The notes: generated by a model not told the origin, from the letters alone. A stretch of DNA of 64,000 nt from Larix kaempferi (GCA_027924585.1 BSBM01001436.1:1240001-1304000); one strand, 5' to 3'. Shown: positions 11,494 to 23,330, counted from the stretch's first letter. A program made the numbers and translations.

Positions 11494-14400
11494 ATGGATG
11501 CTAATGATGCCCGCATCGAGATGGAGGCAAACTTTCACAAGGTCTTCTATATGATGGCCGACAAGGTAGACAAGTTGTTTGCAGACTATGAAGAACGCAT
11601 GGCAAAGGAAAGAAAAGGCAGTGAAGTAAAGAAGGAAGACAAAGAAGTGAAGGACGAAGGCAATGCTTCAATTAACCAAGGGGAAGGTGGCGAAGAGCCT
11701 CCTGAGCCTCCCTCTTCACCTTCAGCTTCAAGCACAAGTTCAAGTGCTTCTTCCTCATCTCATTCTCAACATTCCAAGGTTCCTCACAAAGAGCCTCAAA
11801 AGAAGCCCTTATTGAAGCTCGATGTGAAGTTTGATTTGCCCATGTTCAATGGGGAAGCGAATGTAGAGAAGTTAAACAATTGGATAAGGCAAATTGAGGT
11901 CTATTGCCGAGTTCAGCAGATCGAAGAAGAAGATGTGAAGATTCAGTTGGCTTCACTTTGGCTGACAGGCACCGCACTTGTATGGTGGGAAAGCAAGCTT
12001 CAGCAAGGTAGCAAACAAATGGGTAATCTTCTATCATCGTGGTCTGCTTTCATTTCTGCCTTACGTAAGCAATTTTATCCGTTGGGTTATGTTCAGAAGG
12101 CAATGATGGATTGGCAAAGTTTTAGACAAGGCAAGGGTTAGAGTGTTCAGAGTTTTACTGAAGAATTTAGAAAGAAAGCTTTAGAATTGAATATTGCTTT
12201 AGATTCTCCTGACACTCTTTTGAAGTACATTGGTGCTCTTCATCATTATCTACGCCATACTTTGCTGTTGTTGAATCCTACTAGTGTGGATGAAGCAAGT
12301 GTTCAGGCTACACATCTTGAGAGCAGGGGGAATCATTTGCAAGAAGACCATCAGAAGAAGCCTTTCAAGCACAACAACAACCACAAGATCAAGGAAAAAG
12401 ACAACAGCAAGAAGACAGCTACTGCCAAGAAGGAAGGAGGAAAGCTCCATTGCAACCATTGTGACACTGATGGGCATGATGAAGAAAGTTGTTGGAAGTT
12501 GCATCCTGAATAGAGGCCAAAGCATTTTGGAGGCAAAAAGAAGAAAAAGACAGTTGCGACAGCGCAACAAGATTTGGGTTCCGACTCAGGTGATGAAACC
12601 AGGATTACAGCCGTGGGAATGCAAGGTAACAAAACTCCTCATACTGGTTCAAGTTCTACTCATGTTTCTAAAGAAAATGATAAAAGAAGAAGTGAGTTGT
12701 TTCACATCAGAGTTGTGTCTAAGCATACAAAGATTGAAACATTATTTGATCCGGGTTCTCAAGTAAATTTGATCTCAGAATCAGTTGTTAAGAAGTTGGG
12801 CATACAGACTAAACCTCACCCCAAGCCTTATCCTCTTGGATGGGTATGTGATAATGCTAAGCTACAGGTGACTAAGCAATGCAGGTTAAGGTTTGCAATT
12901 GCTTCAAAGTTGATCGATGAGGTGGACTTAGATATTGTTCCTCTTGACATCTGCGGTATCGTATTGGGAAGCCCATACTTGTATGATCGACAAGCAGTAT
13001 TCTTTCGTCATGAGAACAAGTACCATCTCACCAAAAATGGGGTGGAGTACATTGTGAGAGCTCACAGTATGAAGGCTAACACCACTCTTGTTAGTGCAGG
13101 ACATATGAAGAGACTCATCAACACTAATAAGAGATACATGCTCATGGTTGTGAGAGCAAAAGATGCCGAAGCATCCGATGCTTTCAAAGGTTGTGATCCT
13201 TCTCATAAGAAGGCTATGATTGATATTGTGGCTAACTATGATGAAATATTTCAGGAACCTACAGGTTTGCCTCCCAAAAGGGAGATTCAACATGATATTC
13301 ATCTCCAGCAGGAGCCCCCTCTTCCTAATGTGGGCATGTACAGGTTGTCCGCAGTTATCAAGTACAAGAAGGGTACTAGTAATAAAGTGGCAGATATGCT
13401 TTCTAGACCTTCTATTGTTGCATCTATTGTCTTGAAAAATGCTTCTTTATCCCATGAAAGTTATATTGAGCAGTATGCTACTGATGATGATTTCAAGGAG
13501 GTTTATGAGAAGCTAACCAATGGCACACAGGTGGAAGACTACTATTTGCAGGGAAAGTTGCTCTATCATTTGGGCAAGTTATGTGTTCCTATCAGTGAAA
13601 GAGTCCATGTAATACGAGAAGCTCATACTTCTCTTGTATCAGGGCATTTTGGGGTAGGTAAGACTTTGGCTCATTTGCAAAGACTTGTGTATTGGCCTCG
13701 CATGAAAGACATTGTAACAAAATATGTAAAGGGGTGTGTGATGTGCTCTACTTGTAAGCCCACTAATAGAAAATTGGGGCTGTACTCACCACTTCCTGTT
13801 CTTTCCCATCCTTTGGAAAGCATTTCCATGGATTTTGTGGGGGGTTTGCCTATGTCCAGGAGGGGTCATGACTACTTGTATGTGGTCATGGATAGGTTTA
13901 GCAAGATGTGTATTCTTATGCCATGTAAAAAGCAGGTCACTGCAGAGCAGGCTGCTTCTCTTTTCTTTCAGCATGTATGGGTTCACTTTGGACTCCCTAC
14001 GTCCATTATCTCAGATCGGGACTCCCGATTCCTTGGAGAGTTTTGGACAAAATTATGGTGTATGATGGACACCAAGCTAAAGAGTAGCACCGCTTTCCAT
14101 CCACAGACCGACGGACAGACAGAGGTAGTCAACAGGACAGTTGTCCATTTGCTTCGAGGCTATTGCAACAAGCATCCTAAGTTATGGGATGAACAGATCC
14201 AGTATGTGCAGCATGCCTACAACAGGGCTATGCATTCTTCCACTCAGAGCTCGCCATTTGAGACATGCTTTGGGTACTTGCCAAAGACTCCATTGGAATT
14301 GACTTATGGGAGAGAGGTTGATTCAAGCACTTCCAAGGATGAAGACAAAGCCCGCAGGTTCATTCAGAGAGTTCAACAGGTACATCAAGCAGTGCAAGAG

Positions 14401-14895
14401 CAGTTGGAGAAGAGTCAAGCCCAGTACAAGGCTCGCCATGACAAGCATAGAGTTGATCATCAGTTTCAGGTGGGAGATCAAGTGTGGCTTCACATCAGCA
14501 AGGAGAGGATGAAAGGAGAAGGCAAGAAGCTCAAGCCCGTTAGATATGGTCCCTTCACCATCTTGGAGAAGATTGGGACAAATGCTTTTCGCTTAGAGCT
14601 ACCACCATACATGCAGATCTACTCAGTGGTGAATGTGGAGAACTTGAAACTCTATGAGCCTCCCATGATCATGGATGAAAGGGAGAATGTCTCATTGCCA
14701 TCCGTTGATGAATTTGCTCTTGAGTACAAGGATGAGCTAAAGGAAGATGTCATCTTGGACAGAAGGACAAGGACTTCTCGCAGAGGTGATGTTGATTATC
14801 TTCGAGTGGGCATCAGAGGCACTCATCCAAGCAAAGCCAAGTGGATCGAGAAGGAGAAAGTGAGGGAGCAATTCCCTCACCTATCTGTTGATTAG
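11494..14895 (+). pseudogene. Gypsy Gag-PR-INT polyprotein lacking RT/RNase H, copy 3
   Basis: Same frame and gap as copies 1 and 2. It has two nonsense codons, TAG at 12139-12141 and TAG at 12511-12513, each where the sister copies have CAG. Both lie in gag, one in the core and one just after the zinc knuckle. The PR-INT part from 12514 to the natural stop at 14893-14895 is fully open. The residue run at the RT gap (YRLSAVIKYKK) is identical to the other copies, so all descend from one deleted progenitor. Confidence 0.92.
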
Positions 14896-14936
14896 TAAAG
14901 GATTTTGGAGGCCAAAAGCTTCTCAGTGGGGAGGAA

Positions 14937-16350
14937 TGATCCAGGAGGATCCAAGAAGGCAAAATTTTGAAGTCTTCCAATCTCAGCCAAACTAGCACTA
15001 GATCGAAGTGCTCGTCGAGACGATTCCAACGTCGTTCGTTTCACCTCAAACGGACTCCGTATGAGAAAGTTATCGCGTTCTGTTCTATAAGGTCAACAGT
15101 CAAATTTGGCAAAAAGAGGTGCCACGTGGCACCACTGACAAGGTGACACGTGGCATCTATACTGTACAAACATGGTGATGTGGCACCACTCAGAGGATGA
15201 CACATGGCATCCATATAGTACGAACCAATCACAAGGTGACATGTGGCATGATGACATGGCATGCTACATGGCATGCTGATGTGGCATGATGACATGGCAT
15301 GATAATGTGTCATGCTGACATGGCATGATGATGTGGCATGATGACATGGCATGCTGATGTGGCATGATGACATGGCATGCTGATGTGGCATGGTGACATG
15401 GCATGATGAAGTGGCATGATGACTAGCATGCATGCATTTGTGCTTGAAATGAGTTTTAGGACATTCATGCATTTATTCATGAGAAATTGTAAAATGATTA
15501 ATATTTGAATTGAGTGGAAAAATTACTCACATATTACTCATTTATTTTATTCCTTGAGTTGTTATGAAGTTAATGCATGGTTGTAACCAAAAACAAACAT
15601 GCCATATTTGTAAAGAAGTTGTAACAAGTTGGTTTATGGTTGAAAAAACCAACATGCTATTTAAAAGAAGGATTTTGGTATGTAATGGATTATTGTTGGA
15701 TTTTGTAAATGTCATTATGGGGAAGTAACTAAATGTGAAAACCCATGGACATGTGGGCATGAACCATATTTTGGTTTATGTTCTTAAAAGCCCAACCACA
15801 TGAAAACCAACTTAGGGAAGTTGTAACCAAGGCCAAGATAGGCAAATTAGTTGCAACCAAAGGAATCCATGAGAGTCATGTGAAGAAGGGAAAGCCAACC
15901 TATATAAACCCATTCAATTTCCATTTCCCACTCATGCTTTGGAGTAGAGACTTTGTAGCTAAAGGAGAGAAGGGAGATTGCGTAGCTCTGCAGGAGGAAG
16001 GTACGAGTGTTTATACTCATTTTACACCGTCTTCAGGCTTCGGAGTTGCTGGAAGCATTCTTGTTGTGTTTTGGGCAGCGGTTCTCTTCCTGGCCATTGT
16101 CGCCAAGGTATCATTGTATCATTGCCATGTATTTTGCCTTTATGTTGAGATTATAGATCGGCCCTCCTATTGAGAAGCAGGCCCGGAGACGTAGTCCATC
16201 CTGGACGAACTCCGTTATCAACTTGTTGTCTTTATGTGTGTATTGTCTATGCTGTTTGGTTCTCTTCTTATGGATTTGTGAGCTTCATTCATGCTCTTTA
16301 TGCAATTCATGTTAACGTCATAGAATAGCAAAGATCTTGTTTTCGGATCA
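14937..16350 (+). repeat. Gypsy LTR 4 (1414 bp)
   Basis: It is 13 bp longer than LTRs 1 and 3, matching one extra unit of the internal minisatellite. It carries the LTR 1 alleles at the four diagnostic sites (GTCGAGAC, AATCACAAGG, GGAAAGCC, GACGTAGTCC) although it is the farthest LTR from LTR 1. Confidence 0.93.
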
Positions 16351-16482
16351 TGTGGTATCAGAGCAGGTCTATTTGACGTTGGATTGTGAGTGTGGATGCT
16401 CACGAGGGCTAAACTGCAAGCTGGTGAGGGTACATTAGAGCCTTACAATTCCTAGATCGGACGTGCACACCGAAGGAGGAAG

Positions 16483-17356
16483 ATGGATTCTAATGATGCC
16501 CGCATCGAGATGGAGGCAAACTTTCACAAGGTCTTCTATATGATGGCCGACAAGGTAGACAAGTTGTTTGCAGACTATGAAGAACGCATGGCAAAAGAAA
16601 GAAAAGGCAGTGAAGTAAAGAAGGAAGACAAAGAAGTGAAGGACGAAGGCAATGCTTCAGTTAACCAAGGGGAAGGTGGCGAAGAGCCTCCTGAGCCTCC
16701 CTCTTCACCTTCAGCTTCAAGCACAAGTTCAAGTGCTTCTTCCTCATCTCATTCTCAACATTCCAAGGTTCCTCACAAAGAGCCTCAAAAGAAGCCCTTA
16801 TTGAAGCTCGATGTGAAGTTTGATTTGCCCATGTTCAATGGGGAAGCAAATGCAGAGAAGTTAAACAATTGGATAAGGCAAATTGAGGTCTATTGCCGAG
16901 TCCAGCAGATCGAAGAAGAAGATGTGAAGATTCAGTTGGCTTCACTTCGGCTGACAGGCACCGCACTTGTATGGTGGGAAAGCAAGCTTCAGCAAGGTAG
17001 CAAACAAATGGGTAATCTTCTCTCATCGTGGTCTACTTTTATTTCTGCTTTACGTAAGCAATTTTATCCGTTGGGTTATGTTCAGAAGGCAATGATGGAT
17101 TGGCAAAGTTTTAGACAAGGCAAGGGTCAGAGTGTTCAGAGTTTTACTGAAGAATTTAGAAAGAAAGCTTTAGAATTGAATATTGCTTTAGATTCTCCTG
17201 ACACTCTTTTGAAGTACATTGGTGCTCTTCATCATTATCTACGCCATACTTTGCTGTTGTTGAATCCTACTAGTGTGGATGAAGCAAGTGTTCAGGCTAC
17301 TCATCTTGAGAGCAGGGGGAATCATTTGCAAGAAGACCATCAGAAGAAGCCTTTCA
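16483..17356 (+). pseudogene. Gypsy gag fragment, truncated fourth unit
   Basis: Starts MDSNDARIEME and follows the gag frame of the other copies through the Gag core to the KKPF of the region before the zinc knuckle, where homology stops at 17356. The frame then continues by chance into flanking DNA to 17421. The leader carries an in-frame TAG (ATTCCTAGATC). The truncation removes the knuckle, PR and INT. The junction contains a 13-bp copy of nearby gag sequence (see findings). Confidence 0.9.
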
Positions 17357-18158
17357 TTTGCAAGAATCCTTTCAACCACAAAATCACTTTGACTATGATC
17401 TGGTGGCTTCCTTGCGTCTGAGTGAGTTTGTGTGCAAAGCATTATCATGATATTCATTTTCTGTTTGTATTGACTCCACTGCCCAATGGATACCTATTTC
17501 GTTTTTAACCAAACAACAATCTAATCTCAGTTTTAATCATTTATCTAGCCCTGCTAAAGCATATCTGTGAGAGATCCCTCTCTGGAGGATAAGAAGCCAG
17601 CTTATCCCTCCTTAAGTGGTTTTGTTGTTACCCCCATTTTGGCCTCTCTGCAACCTTGAGGTACGATTTGGGTGCTAACACACATTTTGATGAAATTTCT
17701 TACTTGTTTACCACATAATTTTTTATAGAACATAATTATAAAAAAAAATTATGAAACCCAAATTCAATAGAATAATAATATTTCCAATCATCAGCAGAGA
17801 GATAAATGCAGTCCGAATTTAAACCCTCGCTCTTACTAAAAAACAGATTGTCCCTCTCTTTCTTGAAGGCATAGAGCCTTACTCACCTTTGTCATATTTT
17901 TCCTGTAGCGATTCAATACTTGTATTATTTTCCAGTTGGTTTGTTGCTTCGTTGACATGGAATCTCTTGCTACTTTGAATATCATAAGTGTTTGAATTCT
18001 ACTCTAAATTTCCATCTACATATGGTGTGCGATTGCTAAAGAGTTTCCAGACACAATAAAAAACGATGGCATAAAGAGCTCCAAGTAGAGGTAATTGATT
18101 CAGCCTCTCCTACTTGGAGGCCATGCCCACTATCACCCCCACTGCCACTGCCCCTACC
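17357..18158. other. Unassigned flank, no gene seen
   Basis: No coding sequence or known repeat recognised. The one structured element is an inverted repeat at 17585-17609 with arms GGATAAG and CTTATCC around AAGCCAG. Confidence 0.5.
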
Positions 18159-18394
18159 AATCCTGCATTTTAGTAATTTCCTATATCCACTCCATGATGA
18201 ATGCGTAGCTTGAAAAATCCATTTGAACAAACTCGGGAGGGATAGGGAGGTTGGTAAGGGCAGTAAAGTTGCCATCAATCCTGCATTTTAGTTTTTTCCC
18301 ATATCCATTCCATGATTAATGCGTAGCTTGAAAAATCCATTTGAACAAACTCGGAAGGGATGGGGATGTTGGTAAGGGCATTAAAGTTTCCATG
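18159..18394. repeat. Tandem duplication, about 118 bp x 2
   Basis: The segment starting AATCCTGCATTTTAGT is repeated with 118-bp offset and several substitutions (for example ATGATGAATGCG against ATGATTAATGCG). No coding role seen. Confidence 0.8.
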
Positions 18395-18664
18395 ATGGAT
18401 CCTCAGGTTATGGAAACACAACTCTGACTAATTTTCCATGGTCCAACCTAGCTCTACAGGAAATATTTGATGTGTACATCGAGATGTTAGAACACAGTGA
18501 TAGGGCAGAGGACAACCACTGGTGGGAGTGAAGCGGTTGTATGGAAAGACGAATGAGAGAAAACAAGGCATTTTAGTTTTCCCATATCCCACTCCTATGT
18601 TAACCACCAACATCATCATCATACTTTTTTACTTTTTCATTAACATTTTTTGGATAACATCTTT

Positions 18665-20067
18665 TTTGTGTGTGAATAAGATAATATCATTCTATTACTG
18701 AAATAAAGAGGAATTATACATAATGTTACAAAACATTGCTCCCCTGAGCAAGATCATAATCCTTTCATCACCCTCCATATCCACAATGTTAGTCCCAAAA
18801 CCCCCCATACAGAGAAGGGATGATAATTGTTTAATAGAGAATTTAAATTCATGCCATCTTCTGGCCCTTAACCCTTCCCCATGGTCCCCAACCAAACAAG
18901 AAAGATTTGTTCAATCATTTCTTTTCCATAATAGCACCATAGGCTTGCCTGCAACCAATGTAACATTGAGACATAAAAAAACATGCAAGACTCGAACTGT
19001 TTCCCCAAAAACAAACTCCACTGGGAACATTACCAGAGGATTTTCAAATTTCCCAATTGTAAAAAAAACAAGACCAACCCGTATGACTGCATAACCAGAA
19101 TGTGCATTCATGGAGCTTGGTTGGCCACTGTTGGAGGCTGCTCTTATTGCTTCCTGTCTTCATTGGTCTGCTCCTAGTTCGCTCCTTCTTCTGGCTGGAG
19201 CGAATTGTGGACCGGCGAAGGTGTGAAGGAGGCTTTCGCCAGACCCTGCACTCCATCTCCATGACGCTGTGCATAAGGCCTTCCTTTTCATTTCCTAGAA
19301 CTTACTGCACCAGGTATCCAAAACTAACTCACTCCATCATGATTTTAGCAGTAATCTTCCTGAGAATCCAATAAGGATCCAACACTACCGCCGACCCCTT
19401 CTCATCAATCTTCCTTTGCATCTCTTCCTCCTCCATCTGAGAGATGGATCATCAATGCCCTGCAGGACACCCTCCATGTATTCTTTTTGAACATCCTACT
19501 CCACCACTCAACGTTCATCTCTCCGTCTTCTCCCTCAACGATTTCTCATTCGTTGTCGTGGGGCTATCCCAACACTATTGGTTAACATAGGGCCTCTATT
19601 GCTTATCCTCCCCTTACCCGTCAACTTCTCAGCTAGTTCAAAGCATGGTAGTCTCAGTTTCATGTTATCCTTCTTAAATATGCCCCACCTCGCCTTCGCC
19701 TTCGAGCTCCCATTTACTTATTTCATCAAATCATCCATAATGACAATTAATTTTGCTAGTTAATGCCTTCCATTGAACCAGTTATCCTTTTACTCTCCAC
19801 CACAACCACCCATCATTCCCATGCATCGACTCTTCAATCTGCTCTGCGTCATTTCCTTAGTTGACGTTTTTCTAGTCCGGCTCTTCTTCAACGTCCCCTC
19901 CTTTCTTAACTGCCACGTCCTCTCCCCGTCCTTCATCTGCTCAACAATTAAGGCGTTCCTCCTCCATCTACCGGAATCCCTACGTCCGACAACGCGGCTC
20001 CATTCTCCAATAGCACGCCACCCTCCACATGCACTCCTCCTACCACGTTAACACCCGCATCCAGGAA
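18665..20067 (-). mobile_element. Retroposed insertion flanked by an 18-bp target duplication
   Basis: TTTTTTGGATAACATCTT occurs at 18647-18664 and again at 20068-20085, directly flanking this 1.4 kb segment. On the - strand the insert ends in a short A-rich tail (CACACACAAAA) after a stretch resembling a mRNA or LINE 3' end. A long target duplication plus an A-rich tail indicates target-primed reverse transcription. Several short - strand frames exist (for example 18695-18895 and 19044-19274) but I recognise no domain. It could be a 5'-truncated LINE (ORF1 side) or a processed pseudogene. Confidence 0.7.
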
Positions 20068-20168
20068 TTTTTTGGATAACATCTTCTTTGACATGTTTAT
20101 TTTCTTTATTTCTCTTAAAAATATCATACCTATAAAGTATAAATAGTAAAAATATTACTTTAATAAAT

Positions 20169-20285
20169 ATGGGAGTTAAATAGTAAAAGTATTAATTTAA
20201 TAAATATGGGAGTTATATATATATAGATGGGAGTTAAATAGTAAAAGTATTAATTTAATAAATATGGGAGTTATATATATATATA
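20169..20285. repeat. Tandem duplication, about 58 bp x 2, AT-rich
   Basis: ATGGGAGTTAAATAGTAAAA recurs at 20169 and 20227, each followed by a TATATATA run. Confidence 0.75.
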
Positions 20286-20289
20286 GCGT

Positions 20290-21430
20290 GGTTATGATTG
20301 TTAACACCTACAAAACTAAAGTTATGATTATTAAGTCCAAGAAAGACAAGTTTACACTAATTTTGAATATGACAGTAATAACTTGGAGGTAGTGTCCTCT
20401 TACAAATATCTCTGAAATGATATCTGTCACAAGCTCAATTGGAACTATAGCATTGAGAAAATGATTGACAAAGGGTGGAAAACAATTGTAAATCAGCAAA
20501 CCTTGTATTGTGGAATAAAAAGAATTTCATTTCTGATACTCTCGTCACTCCTGTTATCTTGTACGATTATGAAATTTGGGGTTGCAACATCTCTCGAGAA
20601 TCTAGAGAAAGATTGAGCAAATTCAAAAGTGTTTTATCATGTATAATCTCAAAATTAAAAGAAATACACCATATCCTATTCTACTTATAGAAGTGGGTCT
20701 CCCCCCCATTGAAACCATTGCTATGACTATGTACCTAACGTACAAGTACATGATAAATAACATCGGAGACCAGAGACTCCCTAAAATTGCTTTGAAATCC
20801 ATTCAAGACCATCTATGGCTCAAGGGAGGCTAGTATAAAGATTCCATGGCTTGATTAAACTATTGGGGGATTAACGAAAAATGCCACTTTGCAAAATATC
20901 AACAACATTAAAAATACTATCACATCTAAGTTTAAAGAAAAATGTGGGACAAGAAAGATTTAGAGGTTAAAAGAAAATTAAGATACTATAAGGAGGTCAT
21001 TAACCCTAATATGGAAGATCAAAAGTATCTCTCTATCTTAACCAGTTTGAAGAAAAAATTAATATAGTCAAGATAAGAACAAACTCCTATGAGCTTCATA
21101 GTGAAACAAAGCATTAGACAATTCCTAAACACTGTGGGTGAAAAGGATTTGCTCGTTGTGTGAGACTATGAGCGTTGAGGATGAAAGTCACTTTCTCTTA
21201 GAGTGCCCTGCGTACACCCGATCACATTTTCATAATTTTTGCTACAATACTAACCTCCATAATGTTCTAACATGCCAAAACTATAGCAACCGAGGCACGC
21301 TTATTTCTAAGTTTTTTGACGATATGAACAAAATTTTATAGCAATCCAAATAATACCTCTCTCTTCTCTTAGGGTCCTATAGACCAAGTGGGTCTTAGTG
21401 GGCGTTGTTCATCATCATCATCATCATCTA
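20290..21430 (+). pseudogene. LINE reverse transcriptase C-terminal fragment
   Basis: Frameshifted pieces read KTKVMIIKSKK, VVSSYKYLGNDI, TPVILYDYEIWGCNIS, RNTPYPILLIEVGLPPIET and a zinc-knuckle-like CSLCETMSVEDESHFLLECP. This is the order seen after the RT core in one class of plant non-LTR elements, ending in the C-terminal Cys/His motif. The element is 5' truncated and broken by several frameshifts and stops. After the last frame (stop at 21339-21341) the 3' end runs into an (ATC)n tail at 21409-21430, a tail type that some LINE families use instead of poly(A). A related relic lies at 55797-55985. Confidence 0.75.
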
Positions 21431-21433
21431 ACT

Positions 21434-21434
21434 C

Positions 21435-21494
<60 letters not shown>
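21434..21494. repeat. (AT)n followed by (GA)n microsatellite
   Basis: About 40 bases of AT dinucleotide pass into a GA run. It borders the LINE tail. The segment CTAACTCCCATATATAT is an inverted match to TATGGGAGTTATATATA at about 20206-20285. Confidence 0.9.
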
Positions 21495-21535
21495 ACACAT
21501 TTAAAAATAATATTTTCCTAATTTTTTTGGGTACT

Positions 21536-21651
21536 TGCATGTCTATTTCTTCATATACACTTATTGTAGTTTAAACATGAAATGGTTCTTTGATTCAATA
21601 GATTGATGTTTGAACTATAAGTGAAAATAATGTTGATACACTCTTTTCACT
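21536..21651. repeat. Dispersed repeat, copy A
   Basis: About 110 bp containing TTGTAGTTTAAACAT and GGTTCTTTGATTCA matches 50010-50120. In both places it sits next to a CACTA-type terminus, here before the left end and there after the right end. Confidence 0.65.
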
Positions 21652-21925
21652 CACTAGTACAAAATGAGAGATAAGTGACTAGGCGACCAAACAATTTGGT
21701 CACCACAGCTTTTTCAAGGGATAAATGACCAAAATTGAGAAATTTTAAGTGAACTGACTAAAAATGACCAAGATAAATGACCAATTTGGTCACAGGATAA
21801 GAACTAAACTAAAAATGACCAATTTGGTTACAGGATAAGAACTAAACTAAAAATGACCAATTTGGTCATGAGATAAGAACTAAACTAAAAATGACCACAT
21901 AACAATTGATCATTTTTAGTTGTCA
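21652..21925 (+). mobile_element. CACTA-type DNA transposon end (right end missing)
   Basis: CACTAGTACAAAATGAGAG starts a terminal inverted repeat of CACTA/En-Spm type and is followed by at least four subterminal AAAATGACCAATTTGGT-like repeats. No opposite terminus is found, so this is a fragment. The intact relative is at 49639-49949. No transposase is encoded. Confidence 0.7.
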
Positions 21926-21965
21926 TTCCAACAGTGGAAAATTATAATTTTGATAATGAATTTGT

Positions 21966-22050
21966 ACAATTTACTAAATTTTAACAATGCAGATGGATTC
22001 AGAGGCCCCCTCTCCGAATCCATCTGCAGTGTTAAAATTTAGTAAATTGT
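21966..22050. repeat. Long hairpin, 39-bp arms, 7-nt loop
   Basis: Arms 21966-22004 and 22012-22050 are inverted complements with two mismatches, separated by GCCCCCT. See findings. Confidence 0.9.
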
Positions 22051-22716
22051 AACATTAATAGTATACAACTTGGATTATTTTTCAATACATGTCCTCTAAG
22101 GGATCATTTCTTCGAGGCTATCCTGATACCTATTGTACTGTTAGATGATAGGAGAATCATTGAGATGCTCATTTAGGGGTTTCTCTACAAATTAGTGCCT
22201 TGGGTGTGGTGAGTTGATTATATACAGTAATACACCATGTCTTGCATATAGTTGATCAAGTGATAGATGAGTTCTTCTACATGTGGTTGAGTTGAGTCTT
22301 AGATATTTGTCGTCTTTCCCTTTTGGAATTGTCATGTCTTGAAGTTAGTGTCACTCCGTTCAGCTTGTTGTACTGGTTGTGTTCATATTTTGTTTGAACA
22401 AAACCATCGCCGTTTGACCATCTCGGCAGTCTGTTAATGTTTCGACAAGTTCATGTTATATTTTGTGTCATGTTAGCTAAAAATTGTCAATTTCACAACC
22501 TCCATTAATTCTCCATATGCATTTATTCACCATGGTTCTCTTTGCACCTAAGTTTGAAAATCTTTAAAGTCCTCTTGGATTCCCCCCTTACAAGAAATAA
22601 CTTAATATCCTCTATTTTGTAGAAAAAATAATTCCTCCCTTTTTGTAAAAATCCCTTTGTTCCCATCTCCTTGCAAGATCAAGGACTTAAATTTTGTTAC
22701 TACTTTGTCAACTCTT
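22051..22716. other. No gene seen
   Basis: Moderately AT-rich DNA with no open frame or repeat that I can assign. It is the left flank of the copia insertion. Confidence 0.5.
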
Positions 22717-22721
22717 GATCT

Positions 22722-23330
22722 TGTTGATGTATATGTAACTTCGGAATGTATTTCATCAGTATATTATATGTATATTTATTGTACCCTTATAAGAGATGTG
22801 TTATTCCTCTATAAGGAAGTGTCGTCATGTGGATTGACAAGTGTCGCAAGTGTGTGTACTTGCCGATGGGTTATTAGACCACCTTATGGGGTCGGCCCTA
22901 ATTAATATATAATATAATGTGGATGTACTAAAGTAGACAAGTCGGCCCCAGTAGGTCACTGGGCAAAAAGGTGAGTATAAATAGAGATAGGAGATCTCTA
23001 TTTTACTCACTCGGAAAAGTATCTATCTCTCTCTCTGGAAAGTGGCGCACTAGTGAGGAGGAGGAGGATCATCTGCTAGGAGACTATCTCTGTATTATTT
23101 GGTTGTATTTTGGTTGAGCCATTGCTCTCTCTATCTCTGAGGAAGTTTGTGGGGTTTTTCACCTTAGGGTTTTCCCCACGGAAACTCTGTGTCTCTTGTC
23201 TCTATGCTTTTGATTCTTGTGATGCTTGTGATGCTTGTCATACTATGATTGTCATGCATTGATATACTGTAGATGTTATTCTCTCAGCAAAGATCCTATA
23301 GTATTGTGATTTAATACTGAAAATTTAACA
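22722..23330 (+). repeat. Copia 5' LTR
   Basis: TGTTGATGTA...AATTTAACA. It contains TATAAATA at 22976-22983 and the block GGGTTATTAGACCACC followed by GGGGTCGGCCC, a motif shared with the solo LTR at 33587 and the - strand copia LTRs. Confidence 0.95.
22976..22983 (+). promoter_or_regulatory. TATA box of copia LTR
   Basis: TATAAATA within the LTR, placed like the TATA boxes of the related LTRs (33914 region, and 37300 region on the - strand). Promoter function is inferred. Confidence 0.65.

Larger units (their letters stand above)
10..17356 (+). mobile_element. Tandem array of RT-less Ty3/gypsy elements (3 full units + 1 truncated)
   Basis: Four direct LTRs (10-1410, 4986-6385, 9961-11361, 14937-16350) alternate with internal regions. 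The three complete internal regions (1411-4985, 6386-9960, 11362-14936) are each exactly 3575 bp, so they differ only by substitutions. Adjacent units share a single LTR, as expected from LTR-LTR recombination or insertion of circles by homology, not from independent insertions. The left edge is precise: sequence before position 10 does not match the PPT that precedes the other LTRs, so GAGAT (5-9) is the candidate target duplication. The right edge is a break inside gag at 17356, so the matching TSD is lost. Each unit has PBS, Gag-PR-INT frame and PPT, but no RT or RNase H. Family assignment is certain from the domains; the mechanism of tandem growth is inferred. Confidence 0.93.
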
